A stretch of 64,000 bases of DNA from JANPPS01 sp965246925 (GCA_965246925.1 OZ251994.1:2170001-2234000); one strand, 5' to 3'; positions 26,869-35,635 are shown, counted from the first letter of the stretch. The notes: generated by a model from the letters alone, not told the origin. A program made the numbers and translations.

Positions 26869-27552
26869 ATGCTGCAGCTAGAGGACGTCGGATTGAATTA
26901 CGCCATGCCATCCGCGCCAGGCTCGCAGGTGCCGGTGCTGCGCGGCGTGTCGTTCAGCGTGGGCAAGGGCGGTTTCCGCTGGCTGCTCGGTCCATCCGGT
27001 GCCGGCAAGACCACTTTGCTCAGGCTGCTGCATCTGTCGCTGCGCCCGAGTGCCGGGACCGTCCACCTGCTGGGCCGGGATGTCGGCCGGGCGCGCCGCC
27101 GCGAGCTACAGGCGGTGCGGCGGGATATCGGCATGGTCTTTCAGGATTTTCGCCTACTGCCGCACCTGTCCGCGTTCGACAACGTGGCCTTGCCGCTCCG
27201 CCTCGCCGGGCGTCCGGAGGGGCAGATCCGGGCGGACGCGACGGAGCTGCTGAACTGGGTCGGCCTTGGCAGCCGCCTCAACTCCCGCCCGGCCGAGCTG
27301 TCGGGCGGGGAGCAGCAACGGGTGGCCATCGCGCGCGCCGTGGTGGCCCGGCCCGCCTTGCTGCTAGCGGACGAGCCGACCGGCAACCTCGATTCCGTTC
27401 AGGCCGCCCGGCTGATGCAGCTGTTGCATGAAATGAACCGGCTGGGCGTCACCGTCATGGTCGCCACGCACAACGACGCGCTCGTGCAGCGCCATCCGGC
27501 GCCCGTCCTGCGCTTGGCGGAGGGCCGGATCGTGCACGATGGGCCCGCATGA
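26869..27552 (+). CDS. ftsE: Cell-division ABC ATPase FtsE
   Basis: 227 residues. Walker A GPSGAGKTT, signature LSGGEQQRVAIARA, Walker B LLLADEPTGNLD, and the FtsE-typical GMVFQDFRLLPHLSAFDNVA. With FtsX it controls periplasmic peptidoglycan hydrolases at the septum. The TGA overlaps the ftsX ATG. Confidence 0.93.
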   Translation: MLQLEDVGLNYAMPSAPGSQVPVLRGVSFSVGKGGFRWLLGPSGAGKTTLLRLLHLSLRPSAGTVHLLGRDVGRARRRELQAVRRDIGMVFQDFRLLPHLSAFDNVALPLRLAGRPEGQIRADATELLNWVGLGSRLNSRPAELSGGEQQRVAIARAVVARPALLLADEPTGNLDSVQAARLMQLLHEMNRLGVTVMVATHNDALVQRHPAPVLRLAEGRIVHDGPA

Positions 27553-28460
27553 GCCTGCTTCGCCCACGCGGTTTCGATGATCTTGGCCTCCGCCGCTCCG
27601 CCCAGGACCGCCTGCTGCCGTTCGTGGTGGGGGCGATGGCGTTCCTGGGCGCGCTCGCGCTGGCCGGTGCGGTCGCGGCGGCGGGGCTGGCGCAACACTG
27701 GCAGGCCGGCGCCGGCGCGTCCCTCACGGTCCAGGTGCCCAACCCCACGGGCGCGGCGGACGGGCAGACCCGGGCGGAGCGGGTGCTGACACTCCTGCGC
27801 GGCACGCCCGGTGTGCAACAGGCGCGGGCGATGCCGGCAGACGAGCTGGATGAGTTGCTGCGCCCCTGGCTCGGCACCGGCACTGGCCGCATCGCCCTGC
27901 CGCTGCCGGCGGTGATCGAGGTCAGGCTGCAGGCGGACGGCCCCGCCGCTGCGTTGGCCGGCCTGGGCCCCCGCTTGGCCGCCGCGGTGCCGGGCACCTT
28001 GCTCGAAAGCACCGAGGATTGGGTCCAGCGGTTGTCGATACTGGCGCGTAGCGTGCAAGCGTGCGCGGCATTGGCGGTGCTGATGGTGGCGCTCGTTGCC
28101 GTGGCGGTCGTGGCGGTCGCGGTGCGGGCTGGGCTCTCGACCCGGCGTGACGCGGTCGAGATCGTGCACGGGCTTGGAGCGTCGGACGGGTACATCGCCA
28201 GCCGGTTCGCCAACCGGGCGCTCCGCCTCTCGGGGATGGGCGGGCTGGCCGGGGCGGCGCTGGCCCTGCCGCTGGTGATCGGCCTGGCCCTGCTGGCCGC
28301 GCCCTTTGCCGCAGCACCTAATCCAGAGAGTGGCTTCTTGCCGGGATTGTTACCCCCGGCGCTTTGGCTGGGGCTACCCGGCCTGCCGCTCGCGGCGGCG
28401 GCGATCGGCTGGGCCACGGCGCAGGTTACAGTGCGCCGCTGGTTACGGCGGCTTGTATGA
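27549..28460 (+). CDS. ftsX: Cell-division permease FtsX-like
   Basis: 303 residues with one N-terminal helix (VVGAMAFLGALALAGAVAAA), a periplasmic domain (about 50-165) and three C-terminal helices, the FtsX topology. The LSTRRDAVEIVHGLGASDGYI segment matches the FtsX cytosolic loop. It couples to FtsE through an ATGA overlap and to the next gene in the same way. Confidence 0.9.
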   Translation: MSLLRPRGFDDLGLRRSAQDRLLPFVVGAMAFLGALALAGAVAAAGLAQHWQAGAGASLTVQVPNPTGAADGQTRAERVLTLLRGTPGVQQARAMPADELDELLRPWLGTGTGRIALPLPAVIEVRLQADGPAAALAGLGPRLAAAVPGTLLESTEDWVQRLSILARSVQACAALAVLMVALVAVAVVAVAVRAGLSTRRDAVEIVHGLGASDGYIASRFANRALRLSGMGGLAGAALALPLVIGLALLAAPFAAAPNPESGFLPGLLPPALWLGLPGLPLAAAAIGWATAQVTVRRWLRRLV

Positions 28461-29053
28461 TGCGTCCGGCCACAGCCTTGCCGGGCGCCGTACTCCTATT
28501 GGCTACGCTATGGTTGCTGGGCTTCGCATGGTTCAGCTTCGAGGCCCGGCAGAAGCGGCGGCCCCCTTCGTCGGCGGACGCCATCGTCGTGCTGACCGGC
28601 GGCGCGGACCGGATCGGCACCGCGCTCCGTCTGCTGCAGGACGGCGTGGCACCGCTGCTCCTGGTGTCGGGCGTGCCGGCGCATGTCGAGCTGGCGGATT
28701 TGGTGCGCCATACGCCGGCCGAGCCCCACCTTGCCCTCGACCGGTGGTCACCCCGGATCAAGCTCGGCCACGCCGCCGCGTCCACCGCGGGCAATGCGGA
28801 CGAGATCGCGCCGTGGGTGCGGGAGAACGGCGTCCATACCCTGATCGTCGTGACCGCTGGATATCATATGCAGCGCGCTTTGATCGAGATCGGGCGGGCG
28901 GCTCCGGATATCGTGCTGTATCCTGTCCCGGTGCAGCCGCCGGCGCTGCGCGGACGTCCGGATTTGGGCACGCTGGCCTTGCTGTCCAATGAGTACGACA
29001 AGTGGATCGCCGCCCGGCTGCACCTCGCCCGCCTCCTTCGCCCCCCGGATTAG
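28457..29053 (+). CDS. YdcF/DUF218 family protein
   Basis: 198 residues. An N-terminal helix (AVLLLATLWLLGFAWFSF) anchors a periplasmic DUF218 domain: DAIVVLTGGADRIGTALRLL, APLLLVSGV, STAGNADEIAPWV, TLIVVTAGYHMQRALIEI and LYPVPVQPP. Relatives (ElyC, SanA) act in envelope or peptidoglycan precursor homeostasis, which fits the link to ftsEX. ATG 28457 and ATG 28460 are both possible. Confidence 0.9.
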   Translation: MMRPATALPGAVLLLATLWLLGFAWFSFEARQKRRPPSSADAIVVLTGGADRIGTALRLLQDGVAPLLLVSGVPAHVELADLVRHTPAEPHLALDRWSPRIKLGHAAASTAGNADEIAPWVRENGVHTLIVVTAGYHMQRALIEIGRAAPDIVLYPVPVQPPALRGRPDLGTLALLSNEYDKWIAARLHLARLLRPPD

Positions 29054-29133
29054 CCGGGAGTAGTGTTTGCGCGGTAAAGCCGCTAGAGCCCAGGCCGGCC
29101 GGCGTGCGGCCGCCAGAAACGAGGGCGATCATA

Positions 29134-29853
29134 TTGAGGACAGGTCTTACCTGGCTCCGCTCGGCGCTGTTCAACGCCTGGTTCTTTGGATTGACGGCGG
29201 TGATCGGCGGTTGCGGTGTGGCCGTGCGGGCGGCGGCACCCCGGCACACCCTGGCACTGGCCCGGTTCTGGAGCGCGGTCATGCTGTTCGGCGCCAGGAA
29301 TATCTGTGGCATGCGCCCGGTCGTGACCGGGTGGGAGCACCTGCCGGACGGGCCCGCGCTGATTGCGTCCGAACACCAATCGGCATTCGATACGCTGATC
29401 TGGTTACGCTTGGTGCCACGCGTGTCCTACATTTTCAAGGCCGAGCTGGCGGATGTGCCGCTATTTGGTCCCTTGCTGGTGCCGGCCGGGCAGATCGCGG
29501 TCGATAGGGGCGGCGGTGCGGCGGCGTTGCGCGGCATGCTGGCGGGCGCGGAACGGGCGGCCAAGAACAACCGGCAGATCGTGATCTTCCCCGAGGGCAC
29601 GCGTGTGGGGGTAGGGGAACGGGTGAAGCTACACCCGGGCATAGCCGCCCTATCAACCCGGACGGGCTTGCCTGTCATCCCCGTCGCCACCGACTCCGGC
29701 CGGCTTTGGCCGCGCCAGTCCTTTATAAAGCGGCCAGGGCCCGTGCATATCTGGATCGGCGCACCGATCCCGCCGGGTCTACCGCCTTCTCAACTGGTCA
29801 AGACGTTGCGAGCCCGTTGGGATGCCCTGCACGAGGCCGCTGAGGCCTGTTGA
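29134..29853 (+). CDS. plsC: 1-acyl-sn-glycerol-3-phosphate acyltransferase
   Basis: A membrane acyltransferase making phosphatidic acid. The HxxxxD catalytic motif is SEHQSAFDTLIW and the substrate motif is FPEGTRVGVGE, with VPAGQIAVDR between. TTG 29134 is proposed: a GAGGG ribosome site lies 8 bases upstream and the resulting 239 residues match the family length. The frame is open back to 29002 but overlaps the previous gene. It ends the ftsE-ftsX-ydcF-plsC operon. Confidence 0.9.
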   Translation: MRTGLTWLRSALFNAWFFGLTAVIGGCGVAVRAAAPRHTLALARFWSAVMLFGARNICGMRPVVTGWEHLPDGPALIASEHQSAFDTLIWLRLVPRVSYIFKAELADVPLFGPLLVPAGQIAVDRGGGAAALRGMLAGAERAAKNNRQIVIFPEGTRVGVGERVKLHPGIAALSTRTGLPVIPVATDSGRLWPRQSFIKRPGPVHIWIGAPIPPGLPPSQLVKTLRARWDALHEAAEAC

Positions 29854-30198
29854 TAACTCTGTGGACTATTAAGCAGGCGACGCGTTGAAACGCGGGAGGT
29901 AGGGCCAACAACGCCTTCATTTATCACAGTTTCATGGCAGTTCCGTGATCGAAGACGGTACGTCATTGTGAGCCCGTTAGCACTTAAACAAGGCTAGAAT
30001 GTTGCTTTTAAAGCAAATCCGGTTTTTAGGTTGTATTAGGCTGTACCTTACGCCTTACAGGCGGGGCGACGCTCCCACAAAGTTCAAGTAAACCTTGCTC
30101 TTGTGGACGAGCGAAGCCCGGGTGCGTTTTGCGCTTGACAAGCGAGTAACGAGTCGCCCCGCCCAATGCCGGAGCCGTGCGATGAACGCCCCGGCAAC
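29854..30198. other. AT-rich convergent intergenic region
   Basis: 345 bp between convergent plsC and phaR with no credible gene and GC well below the surroundings. It holds TGTTGATAACTCTGTGG at 29850-29866, a perfect 15-bp palindrome TTGCTTTTAAAGCAA at 30002-30016, and a long inverted-repeat structure at 30060-30163 described separately. Confidence 0.7.
30060..30163. ncRNA. Candidate structured RNA (strand unknown)
   Basis: A perfect 11-bp closing stem (GGCGGGGCGAC at 30060-30070 with GTCGCCCCGCC at 30153-30163) encloses two inner hairpins. One is GCTC-CCACAA (30071-30080) paired with TTGTGG-AC-GAGC (30101-30112): ten pairs with a 2-base bulge and a 20-base loop. The other is CGCTT-GAC-AAGCG near 30132-30144. 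The multibranch fold covers 104 nt in a gap without genes. On the minus strand it would lie in the 3' untranslated region of phaR. I do not recognise the family. Confidence 0.4.
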
Positions 30199-31047
30199 CT
30201 ACAGCTTGGGCCGTCCCCCGGTGCGCTTGTTGCGTGCGGCACTGTCGGGAAGGCCGGTAATGGCCGGCAGAGCGGCAACGGGCGATGCCGCCGGGATCAC
30301 CGGGTCCGCCAGGACATTGGCAGGCGCCGTATAATGCGGCCCGGGATGGACGGGTGCGTGCGCGATCACGCTCTCCGCCCGCGCCGTGGCGAGCTGGTGG
30401 CGCAACGCCTCGAGCTCGTGCCGCATGCTCTCAAGCTCGGCGGTTTTGGCGTCCAGTGCGGCTTGCACGGTGGTGCTGGCGTCGGCGGACGCCGGCTGTG
30501 CCGGGGCCGGCACCGGCTCACTGCCACGGTGGAACGGGTTGAACATGCCCATCGCCCGCTCGATCATCGCGAGGTTTTGGCGGCTCAGTTCCTCGACACT
30601 CGGCGGAATGAAGGGGCTGAACGTTTGCGTCACGACCTGCCGTAGCTGCTGCTGCTGCCGGGCGAAGCTGGACATGGCGGTCTCGAGATAGCGCGGCACT
30701 ACCCCTTGCAGGCTATCGCCGTAGAAGCCGATCAACTGCCGCAAGAACGGCGTCGGCAGCATGGAGGTGCCCTTGCTTTCCTCTTCGACGATGATCTGCG
30801 TAAGCACCCCGCGAGTGATGTCTTCGCCGGACTTGGCGTCATACACCACGAAATCGCGTCCAGCGCGGATCATATCGGCCAGGTTATCGAGCGTGATATA
30901 GCTCGACGTCTCGGTGTCATACAGCCGGCGGTTGGCGTATTTCTTGACGACGACAGGCACCTGAGCAGGGGCGGCCGGCGGGCTGTCGGGCGGGCTGTCG
31001 GGCGGGCTTGCAGGGGCGATTGCGCTCGATGGGGCGATGTCGGTCAT
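30199..31047 (-). CDS. phaR: Polyhydroxyalkanoate synthesis regulator PhaR
   Basis: 282 residues from ATG 31047. After a Pro/Ser-rich start, residues 33-95 are the PHB/PHA accumulation regulator DNA-binding domain (VVKKYANRRLYDTETSSYIT, LADMIRAGRDFVVYDAKSGE, DITRGVLTQII), followed by the PHB-accumulation domain (MLPTPFLRQLIGFYGDSLQG). The C-terminal third is a Glu/Leu heptad region and a low-complexity tail. PhaR represses phasin and pha genes and binds PHB granules. It is divergent from the pha operon it probably controls. Confidence 0.95.
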   Translation of the reverse strand: MTDIAPSSAIAPASPPDSPPDSPPAAPAQVPVVVKKYANRRLYDTETSSYITLDNLADMIRAGRDFVVYDAKSGEDITRGVLTQIIVEEESKGTSMLPTPFLRQLIGFYGDSLQGVVPRYLETAMSSFARQQQQLRQVVTQTFSPFIPPSVEELSRQNLAMIERAMGMFNPFHRGSEPVPAPAQPASADASTTVQAALDAKTAELESMRHELEALRHQLATARAESVIAHAPVHPGPHYTAPANVLADPVIPAASPVAALPAITGLPDSAARNKRTGGRPKL

Positions 31048-31174
31048 GGCAACCTCTGACATTTTCATGACAGTAGCCTAGCACGCAGTTGCAGCATGAG
31101 CGATAACTCCTGATGCGCCTATGCTATGCGTTCACGGGATGCCCTTGGGGGTGCGGGGGCGATGGACCAGGCCT

Positions 31175-31510
31175 ATGACACAGGATGCGGCGGATTGGCT
31201 TACCATCTGGCACAGCGAGGCCGCAGCCCTGGCCACCGACCGGGAGGTTCAGGAGGCCTGGCAACGCATGGTCGGGATGGTGATGCAACAGGGTGCCGCG
31301 TGGCTGCAGGCCGCCCATGAACCGCCCGGGCGCGCCGGGCCCCATGTGCCGGCGCGGACCCCGTCCGCTGGCGATGCACTTGATGCAGTGGTCCCCAGCA
31401 GCCGAGGCGGCGACGGCCGGAACAATGACCGGCGAGAGCCCGATAGCCGGGATGACGTCATCGCCGCCCTTATGGAACGGGTTGCCGCCCTCGAGCGGCG
31501 CGGCGCCTGA
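31175..31510 (+). CDS. Small PhaE-like / phasin-like protein
   Basis: 111 residues from ATG 31175. The N-terminal half is helical with Trp-rich amphipathic segments (DAADWLTIWHSEAAALA, QEAWQRMVGMVMQQGAAWLQ), similar in feel to the start of class III synthase subunit PhaE and to phasins. The middle is low-complexity and the end is a short heptad helix (VIAALMERVAALERRGA). It overlaps the downstream PhaC-like gene by about 59 bp. Its much smaller size than PhaE (over 300 residues) leaves the assignment open. Confidence 0.55.
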   Translation: MTQDAADWLTIWHSEAAALATDREVQEAWQRMVGMVMQQGAAWLQAAHEPPGRAGPHVPARTPSAGDALDAVVPSSRGGDGRNNDRREPDSRDDVIAALMERVAALERRGA

Positions 31511-32510
31511 TCTCCCCGCCTCGGCGCCAGGCTGGGCCGACTCCGCGCTGATCAGGGGAATTGCCGCTTACCGCCGGCACCCCGCACAACGCACGCTGCC
31601 GGACCCACCGGTGCTGTGGGAGGAGGGTGAGAGCCGCCTGCTGGATTTCGCGCCGTCGGGTCTGCCGGTGCTGTTCGTGCCCAGCCTGGTCAACCGGGCC
31701 TACGTGCTGGATCTATCGCCCGAACGGTCAATGATGCGCTGGCTCGCCGGGCAGGGGGTGCGTCCGTTGTTGCTGGATTGGGGCTGGCCGGGACCGGACG
31801 AGCGGTGTTTCACATTGTCGGACTACATCGATGGCCGGCTGCAGCGTGCCGTCCGCGCCGTGGGTCAGCCGGTCGTGCTGGCCGGATACTGCATGGGCGG
31901 TCTGCTTACCTTGGCATTGGCGCTGCGTCAGCCGGCGCTGGTGCGGGCCTTGGCCCTATTGGCCGTGCCGTGGGATTTCCATGCCGATGATCCCGCGGCC
32001 GCCATCCAGCTCGGCCAGCGCCTGCCGTGGTTCGAGCCGGCGCTGCAGCTGACGGGCACGCTGCCCGTGGACGCGCTCCAGGCGCTGTTCGCCCTGCCGG
32101 ACCCGGCGTCGATCGCGGCCAAGTACCGCGCCTTTGGCCGGCTGGACCAAGCGGGCCAGGCGGCGGCAGACTTCGTGCTGTTGGAGGACTGGCTGAACGA
32201 CGGCGTGCCGCTGGCCGCGCCGGTGGCGCGTGAGACGATCGCCGGCTGGTATGGCGCCAATACGCCGGGCCAGGGACTGTGGTTGGTGAACGGTGCCCCG
32301 GTGCGCCCGGAGCAGATCGAGCGGCCGACCTGGGTCGCCGTGCCCGCCCGGGACCGGATCGTCCCGCCCGCCAGCGCGTTGCCGCTTGCATCACACATCG
32401 GCGGCGCCATCTTGCACCGTCCTGCCGGCGGGCATATCGGCATGACGGCGGGGCCGCGGGCGGAGGCGGTGCTGTGGCGGCCGATGCTGGACTGGTTACG
32501 GACGCTGTGA
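31452..32510 (+). CDS. phaC: PHA synthase-like alpha/beta hydrolase (class III PhaC-type)
   Basis: 352 residues from ATG 31452, close to class III PhaC length. The synthase nucleophile motif G-x-C-x-G is present (LAGYCMGGLLTL, Cys in place of Ser). The Asp is in PARDRIVPP and the His in AGGHIGM, completing the Cys-Asp-His triad. LLLDWGWPGPDE and LSDYIDGRLQRAV match the PhaC core. It would polymerise hydroxyacyl-CoA made by the downstream phaA and phaB products. The start is uncertain because the frame is open to 31293 inside the previous gene. Confidence 0.85.
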   Translation: MTSSPPLWNGLPPSSGAAPDLPASAPGWADSALIRGIAAYRRHPAQRTLPDPPVLWEEGESRLLDFAPSGLPVLFVPSLVNRAYVLDLSPERSMMRWLAGQGVRPLLLDWGWPGPDERCFTLSDYIDGRLQRAVRAVGQPVVLAGYCMGGLLTLALALRQPALVRALALLAVPWDFHADDPAAAIQLGQRLPWFEPALQLTGTLPVDALQALFALPDPASIAAKYRAFGRLDQAGQAAADFVLLEDWLNDGVPLAAPVARETIAGWYGANTPGQGLWLVNGAPVRPEQIERPTWVAVPARDRIVPPASALPLASHIGGAILHRPAGGHIGMTAGPRAEAVLWRPMLDWLRTL

Positions 32511-32550
32511 ACGGTTAGGTTCGGTTGAACGCAAAGGGGAGACTAACATA

Positions 32551-33723
32551 ATGGAAGATGTCGTCATCGTATCCGCCGCCCGGACGCCGGTCGGCAGCTT
32601 CAACGGCGCGTTCGCCGCCACGCCGGCCCATGTGCTGGGGCAGGTCGCGTTGCAGGCGGCGATGGAGCGGATCGGGCTCGACCCGCATGACGTGCAGGAG
32701 GTGATCCTGGGGCAGGTGCTGACGGCGGCGCAGGGGCAAAACCCGGCGCGGCAGGCGGCGCGGCACGCCGGCATCCCGGACGGCGCCACGGCATTCGGCA
32801 TCAACCAGGTCTGCGGCTCGGGCCTGCGGGCGGTGGCGCTGGCCGCGCAGCAGATCCGGACCGGGGAGGCCCAGGTGGTGATCGCCGGCGGACAGGAGAG
32901 CATGAGCATGTCCGGGCACGCCGCGCATCTGCGGGCGGGAATGAAGATGGGCGAGCTCGGGCTGATCGACACCATGCTGAAGGACGGGCTGTGGGACGCG
33001 TTCCACGGCTACCACATGGGCACCACGGCCGAGAACGTGGCGACGCAGTTCCAGATCACCCGGGACGAGCAGGACAAGTTCGCGGTCGCGAGCCAGCACA
33101 AGGCGAGTGCGGCGCAGAAGGCGGGCCGGTTCAAGGACGAGATCGCGCCCGTCACCATCAAGGGCCGCAAGGGCGACACCGTGGTGAGCGAGGACGAGTA
33201 CATCCGGCATGACAGCAGCGCCGAGCTGATGGCGAAGCTGCGCCCGGCGTTCAGCAAGGAGGGGACGGTGACCGCAGGCAATGCGAGCGGCATCAATGAC
33301 GGCGCGGCCGCCCTGGTGGTGATGTCGGCGGCCGAAGCGGCGCGCCGCGGGCTGACGGTGCTGGCGCACATAAAAAGCTTCGCCACGGCCGGCGTGGACC
33401 CGAGCGTGATGGGCACCGGGCCGATCCCCGCCAGCCGCCGCGCGCTGGAGCGGGCGGGGTGGAAGGCGTCCGACCTCGACCTGATCGAGGCGAACGAGGC
33501 GTTCGCCGCCCAGGCCTGCGCGGTGAACAAGGACATGGGCTGGGACACGGAGAAGGTGAACGTGAACGGCGGCGCCATCGCCATCGGCCACCCGATCGGC
33601 GCGTCGGGCGCCCGGGTGCTGACGACGCTGCTGCATGAGATGGGCCGGCGGGACGCGAAGAAGGGGCTGGCGACGCTGTGCATCGGCGGGGGCATGGGTG
33701 TGGCGATGTGCCTGGAGCGCTAG
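32551..33723 (+). CDS. phaA: Acetyl-CoA C-acetyltransferase (beta-ketothiolase)
   Basis: 390 residues. It condenses two acetyl-CoA to acetoacetyl-CoA, the first step of PHB synthesis. The acylated Cys is in NQVCGSGLRAVALAA, with AGGQESMSMS after it. The other active-site signatures are NVNGGAIAIGHPIGASG and TLCIGGGMGVAMCLE. A ribosome site (GGGGAG) precedes ATG 32551. Confidence 0.96.
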   Translation: MEDVVIVSAARTPVGSFNGAFAATPAHVLGQVALQAAMERIGLDPHDVQEVILGQVLTAAQGQNPARQAARHAGIPDGATAFGINQVCGSGLRAVALAAQQIRTGEAQVVIAGGQESMSMSGHAAHLRAGMKMGELGLIDTMLKDGLWDAFHGYHMGTTAENVATQFQITRDEQDKFAVASQHKASAAQKAGRFKDEIAPVTIKGRKGDTVVSEDEYIRHDSSAELMAKLRPAFSKEGTVTAGNASGINDGAAALVVMSAAEAARRGLTVLAHIKSFATAGVDPSVMGTGPIPASRRALERAGWKASDLDLIEANEAFAAQACAVNKDMGWDTEKVNVNGGAIAIGHPIGASGARVLTTLLHEMGRRDAKKGLATLCIGGGMGVAMCLER

Positions 33724-33747
33724 GTGGCTGGAGGTAGCGCTGGCTGC

Positions 33748-33786
33748 CTCCCTCATCGCGGCCCTCTTTCGAAGGGAGAGGGAAAG
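33748..33786. repeat. Family A palindromic repeat, degenerate
   Basis: CCTCCCTCATCGCGGCCCTC followed by TTTCGAAGGGAGAGGG lies between phaA and phaB. It could form a hairpin that tunes the relative amounts of the two messages (inference). Confidence 0.6.
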
Positions 33787-33807
33787 TAAGAAAAGCTGGA
33801 GGGAAAT

Positions 33808-34530
33808 ATGGCGAGAGTAGCATTGGTGACGGGCGGTACGCGGGGGATCGGGGCGGCGATCAGCACGGAATTGCAGAAGGCCGGGCGGCAGGTGGTGGCG
33901 TCGTTTGCCGGCAATGACGCCGCCGCGGCCGCGTTCACGGCGGAGACGGGAATACCGCATATCAAGTTCGACGCGGGTAATTTCGACGAGTGCCAGAGCG
34001 CGGTAAAGAAGATCCATGACGAGCATGGTCCGATCGAGATCCTGGTCAACAACGCCGGGATCACGCGGGACGGCACCATGAACAAGATGTCCCGCGACAT
34101 GTGGGATGCGGTGCTGGATACCAACCTCGGCAGCTGCTTCAATTTGTGCAAGCTGACGTTCGACGCGATGCGAACGGCGAAGTTCGGCCGGATCGTGAAT
34201 ATCGGCAGCATTAATGGGCAGGCCGGGCAGTATGGGCAGGTGAACTATGCCGCCGCCAAGTCCGGCATCCACGGCTTCACCAAGGCGCTGGCGCAGGAAG
34301 GGGCGCGGTTCGGCATCACCGTGAACGCGATCGCGCCGGGCTATGTGGATACGGAGATGGTGCGGGCCGTCCCGCCGGACGTGCTGACGAAGATCGTGGC
34401 GCGCATCCCCATGGGCCGCCTCGGCCATGCCGAGGATATCGCCCGCGGCGTGCTGTTTCTCACGGCCGATGACGCCGATTTCGTGACCGGGAGCACGCTG
34501 TCGATCAATGGCGGGCAGCATATGTATTGA
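33808..34530 (+). CDS. phaB: Acetoacetyl-CoA reductase
   Basis: 240-residue short-chain dehydrogenase giving (R)-3-hydroxybutyryl-CoA. NADP-binding TGGTRGIGAAI, the structural NNAGITRDGTM, catalytic Ser (NIGSINGQAGQYGQ) and YxxxK (YAAAKSG) are all present. It ends with the family's FVTGSTLSINGGQHMY. Ribosome site GGAGGG precedes ATG 33808. Confidence 0.96.
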   Translation: MARVALVTGGTRGIGAAISTELQKAGRQVVASFAGNDAAAAAFTAETGIPHIKFDAGNFDECQSAVKKIHDEHGPIEILVNNAGITRDGTMNKMSRDMWDAVLDTNLGSCFNLCKLTFDAMRTAKFGRIVNIGSINGQAGQYGQVNYAAAKSGIHGFTKALAQEGARFGITVNAIAPGYVDTEMVRAVPPDVLTKIVARIPMGRLGHAEDIARGVLFLTADDADFVTGSTLSINGGQHMY

Positions 34531-35369
34531 GCCCGGCTAACCTGGCCGGGTGCGGCGCGATCGGCCTCTGGGCCTTTCTCGCCGTGCTCGGCCGGCTGGC
34601 GTCCGGCTTGCCGCCGCTGGAGCTGGTGGGGCTGAGCTTTGCGGTGTCGGGCGCCTTGGGCCTGGCGGCGCTGGCGGGGCTCGGGCGGCTGGGTGAGCTG
34701 CGGCAGCCCGGCCTGGCCTGGCTGCATGGCGTGGCCGGTTTGTTCCTGTATCACGCGTTCTATTTCGCCGCGCTGTCACGGGCGCCGGCGGCGGCGGTGA
34801 ACCTCATCAACTATCTATGGCCGTTGCTGATCGTGCTGCTGGCGGGGCCGATGCTGGGGATGCGGCTTACGCTGCGTCAGGCCGGGGGCACGGCGCTGGC
34901 ACTGCTGGGCTGCGCGGCGTTGCTGGGCACGGGGGCGGCGTTTCCGCCGGGTGCGGGGGCCGGCTATGGGTTGGCGATGGCGTCGGCCACGACGTGGGCG
35001 CTTTACTCATTACTGGCCCGGCGCCTGACCGCGGTGCCGCCCGGTGCCATGGCGGGATTCTGTGCGGGTGCGGCGGTGCTGGCGCTGTCGCTCCATGGGT
35101 TGACCGGCAAATGGGTGGCGCCGGGGACGGTGGATGGGGCCGTCGTGCTGGCCATGGGCTTGGGGCCAGTCGGGGTTGCGTTCGTGCTGTGGGATTGGGG
35201 CATGAAGCGGGGGGACCCGCGGCTGCTCGGCACCCTGGCCTTCGCGACCCCGGTGCTGTCCACCCTGTTGCTGGGCCTGGCGGGCCAGGCGGAGATGACC
35301 GCAACGACGCTTGCTGCGGCGGTGCTAGTCGCCGCGGGTGGATTGCTGGCGGCGAAGACTAAGTCCTAG
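34527..35369 (+). CDS. DMT-superfamily (EamA) transporter
   Basis: 280 residues with ten hydrophobic helices in two EamA repeats (GLFLYHAFYFAALSRAPAAA, INYLWPLLIVLLAGPML in the first; GVAFVLWDWGMKRGDPRLLG in the second). TTG 34527 overlaps the phaB stop. Members export amino acids or other small metabolites. Whether it relates to PHB is doubtful; co-transcription may be incidental. Confidence 0.88.
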   Translation: MSPANLAGCGAIGLWAFLAVLGRLASGLPPLELVGLSFAVSGALGLAALAGLGRLGELRQPGLAWLHGVAGLFLYHAFYFAALSRAPAAAVNLINYLWPLLIVLLAGPMLGMRLTLRQAGGTALALLGCAALLGTGAAFPPGAGAGYGLAMASATTWALYSLLARRLTAVPPGAMAGFCAGAAVLALSLHGLTGKWVAPGTVDGAVVLAMGLGPVGVAFVLWDWGMKRGDPRLLGTLAFATPVLSTLLLGLAGQAEMTATTLAAAVLVAAGGLLAAKTKS

Positions 35370-35377
35370 GGTGAGCT

Positions 35378-35635
35378 TTACGTTCGAGGCCCGGCGGCGA
35401 AAGCGTTGAACGTGATCAAGGTGTAGGTATCCGCGACGCCCGGCAGGCATTGGACGCGTTCGGTGACGAACAGGCCCGTGTCCTGCTCCGGTTCCAGGTA
35501 GAACTTGCCCAGGAGATCATACTGGCCGGAGGTCGAGTAAACCTCGGACAGCTCCGGAATGGTATCGACCGCCAGCTGCGCGACCCGGTAGGCGTGGCCC
35601 ATCTGGCATTTGATCTGCACGAATATCGCCCGCAT
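35378..35635 (-). CDS. Stand-alone Lrp/AsnC ligand-binding domain protein
   Basis: 85 residues from ATG 35635, consisting only of the effector-binding (RAM) domain of Lrp/AsnC regulators: AIFVQIKCQMGHAYRVAQLA, VYSTSGQYDLLGKFYL and VTERVQCLPGVADTYTLITF. It lacks the helix-turn-helix part. Stand-alone domains of this kind bind amino acids and may act through heteromers. The ATG is 35 bp downstream of the multicopper oxidase stop, so it may share that transcript. Confidence 0.88.
   Translation of the reverse strand: MRAIFVQIKCQMGHAYRVAQLAVDTIPELSEVYSTSGQYDLLGKFYLEPEQDTGLFVTERVQCLPGVADTYTLITFNAFAAGPRT

Noticed and set aside
28306..28992. Alternative 228-codon frame overlapping ftsX and ydcF
   Set aside because: It runs out of frame through both recognisable genes and has no domain.
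29854..30060. Replication origin
   Set aside because: It is AT-rich with one DnaA-box-like sequence near 29852, but there is no cluster of boxes and no dnaA, dnaN, hemE or parAB nearby.
30060..30163. tRNA or tmRNA identity for the structured element
   Set aside because: No T-loop or anticodon arm of normal size, no CCA end, and no tag-peptide frame.
32515..34521. A 668-codon open frame antisense to phaA and phaB
   Set aside because: High-GC third-position bias leaves the opposite strand open; phaA and phaB are unmistakable on the plus strand.
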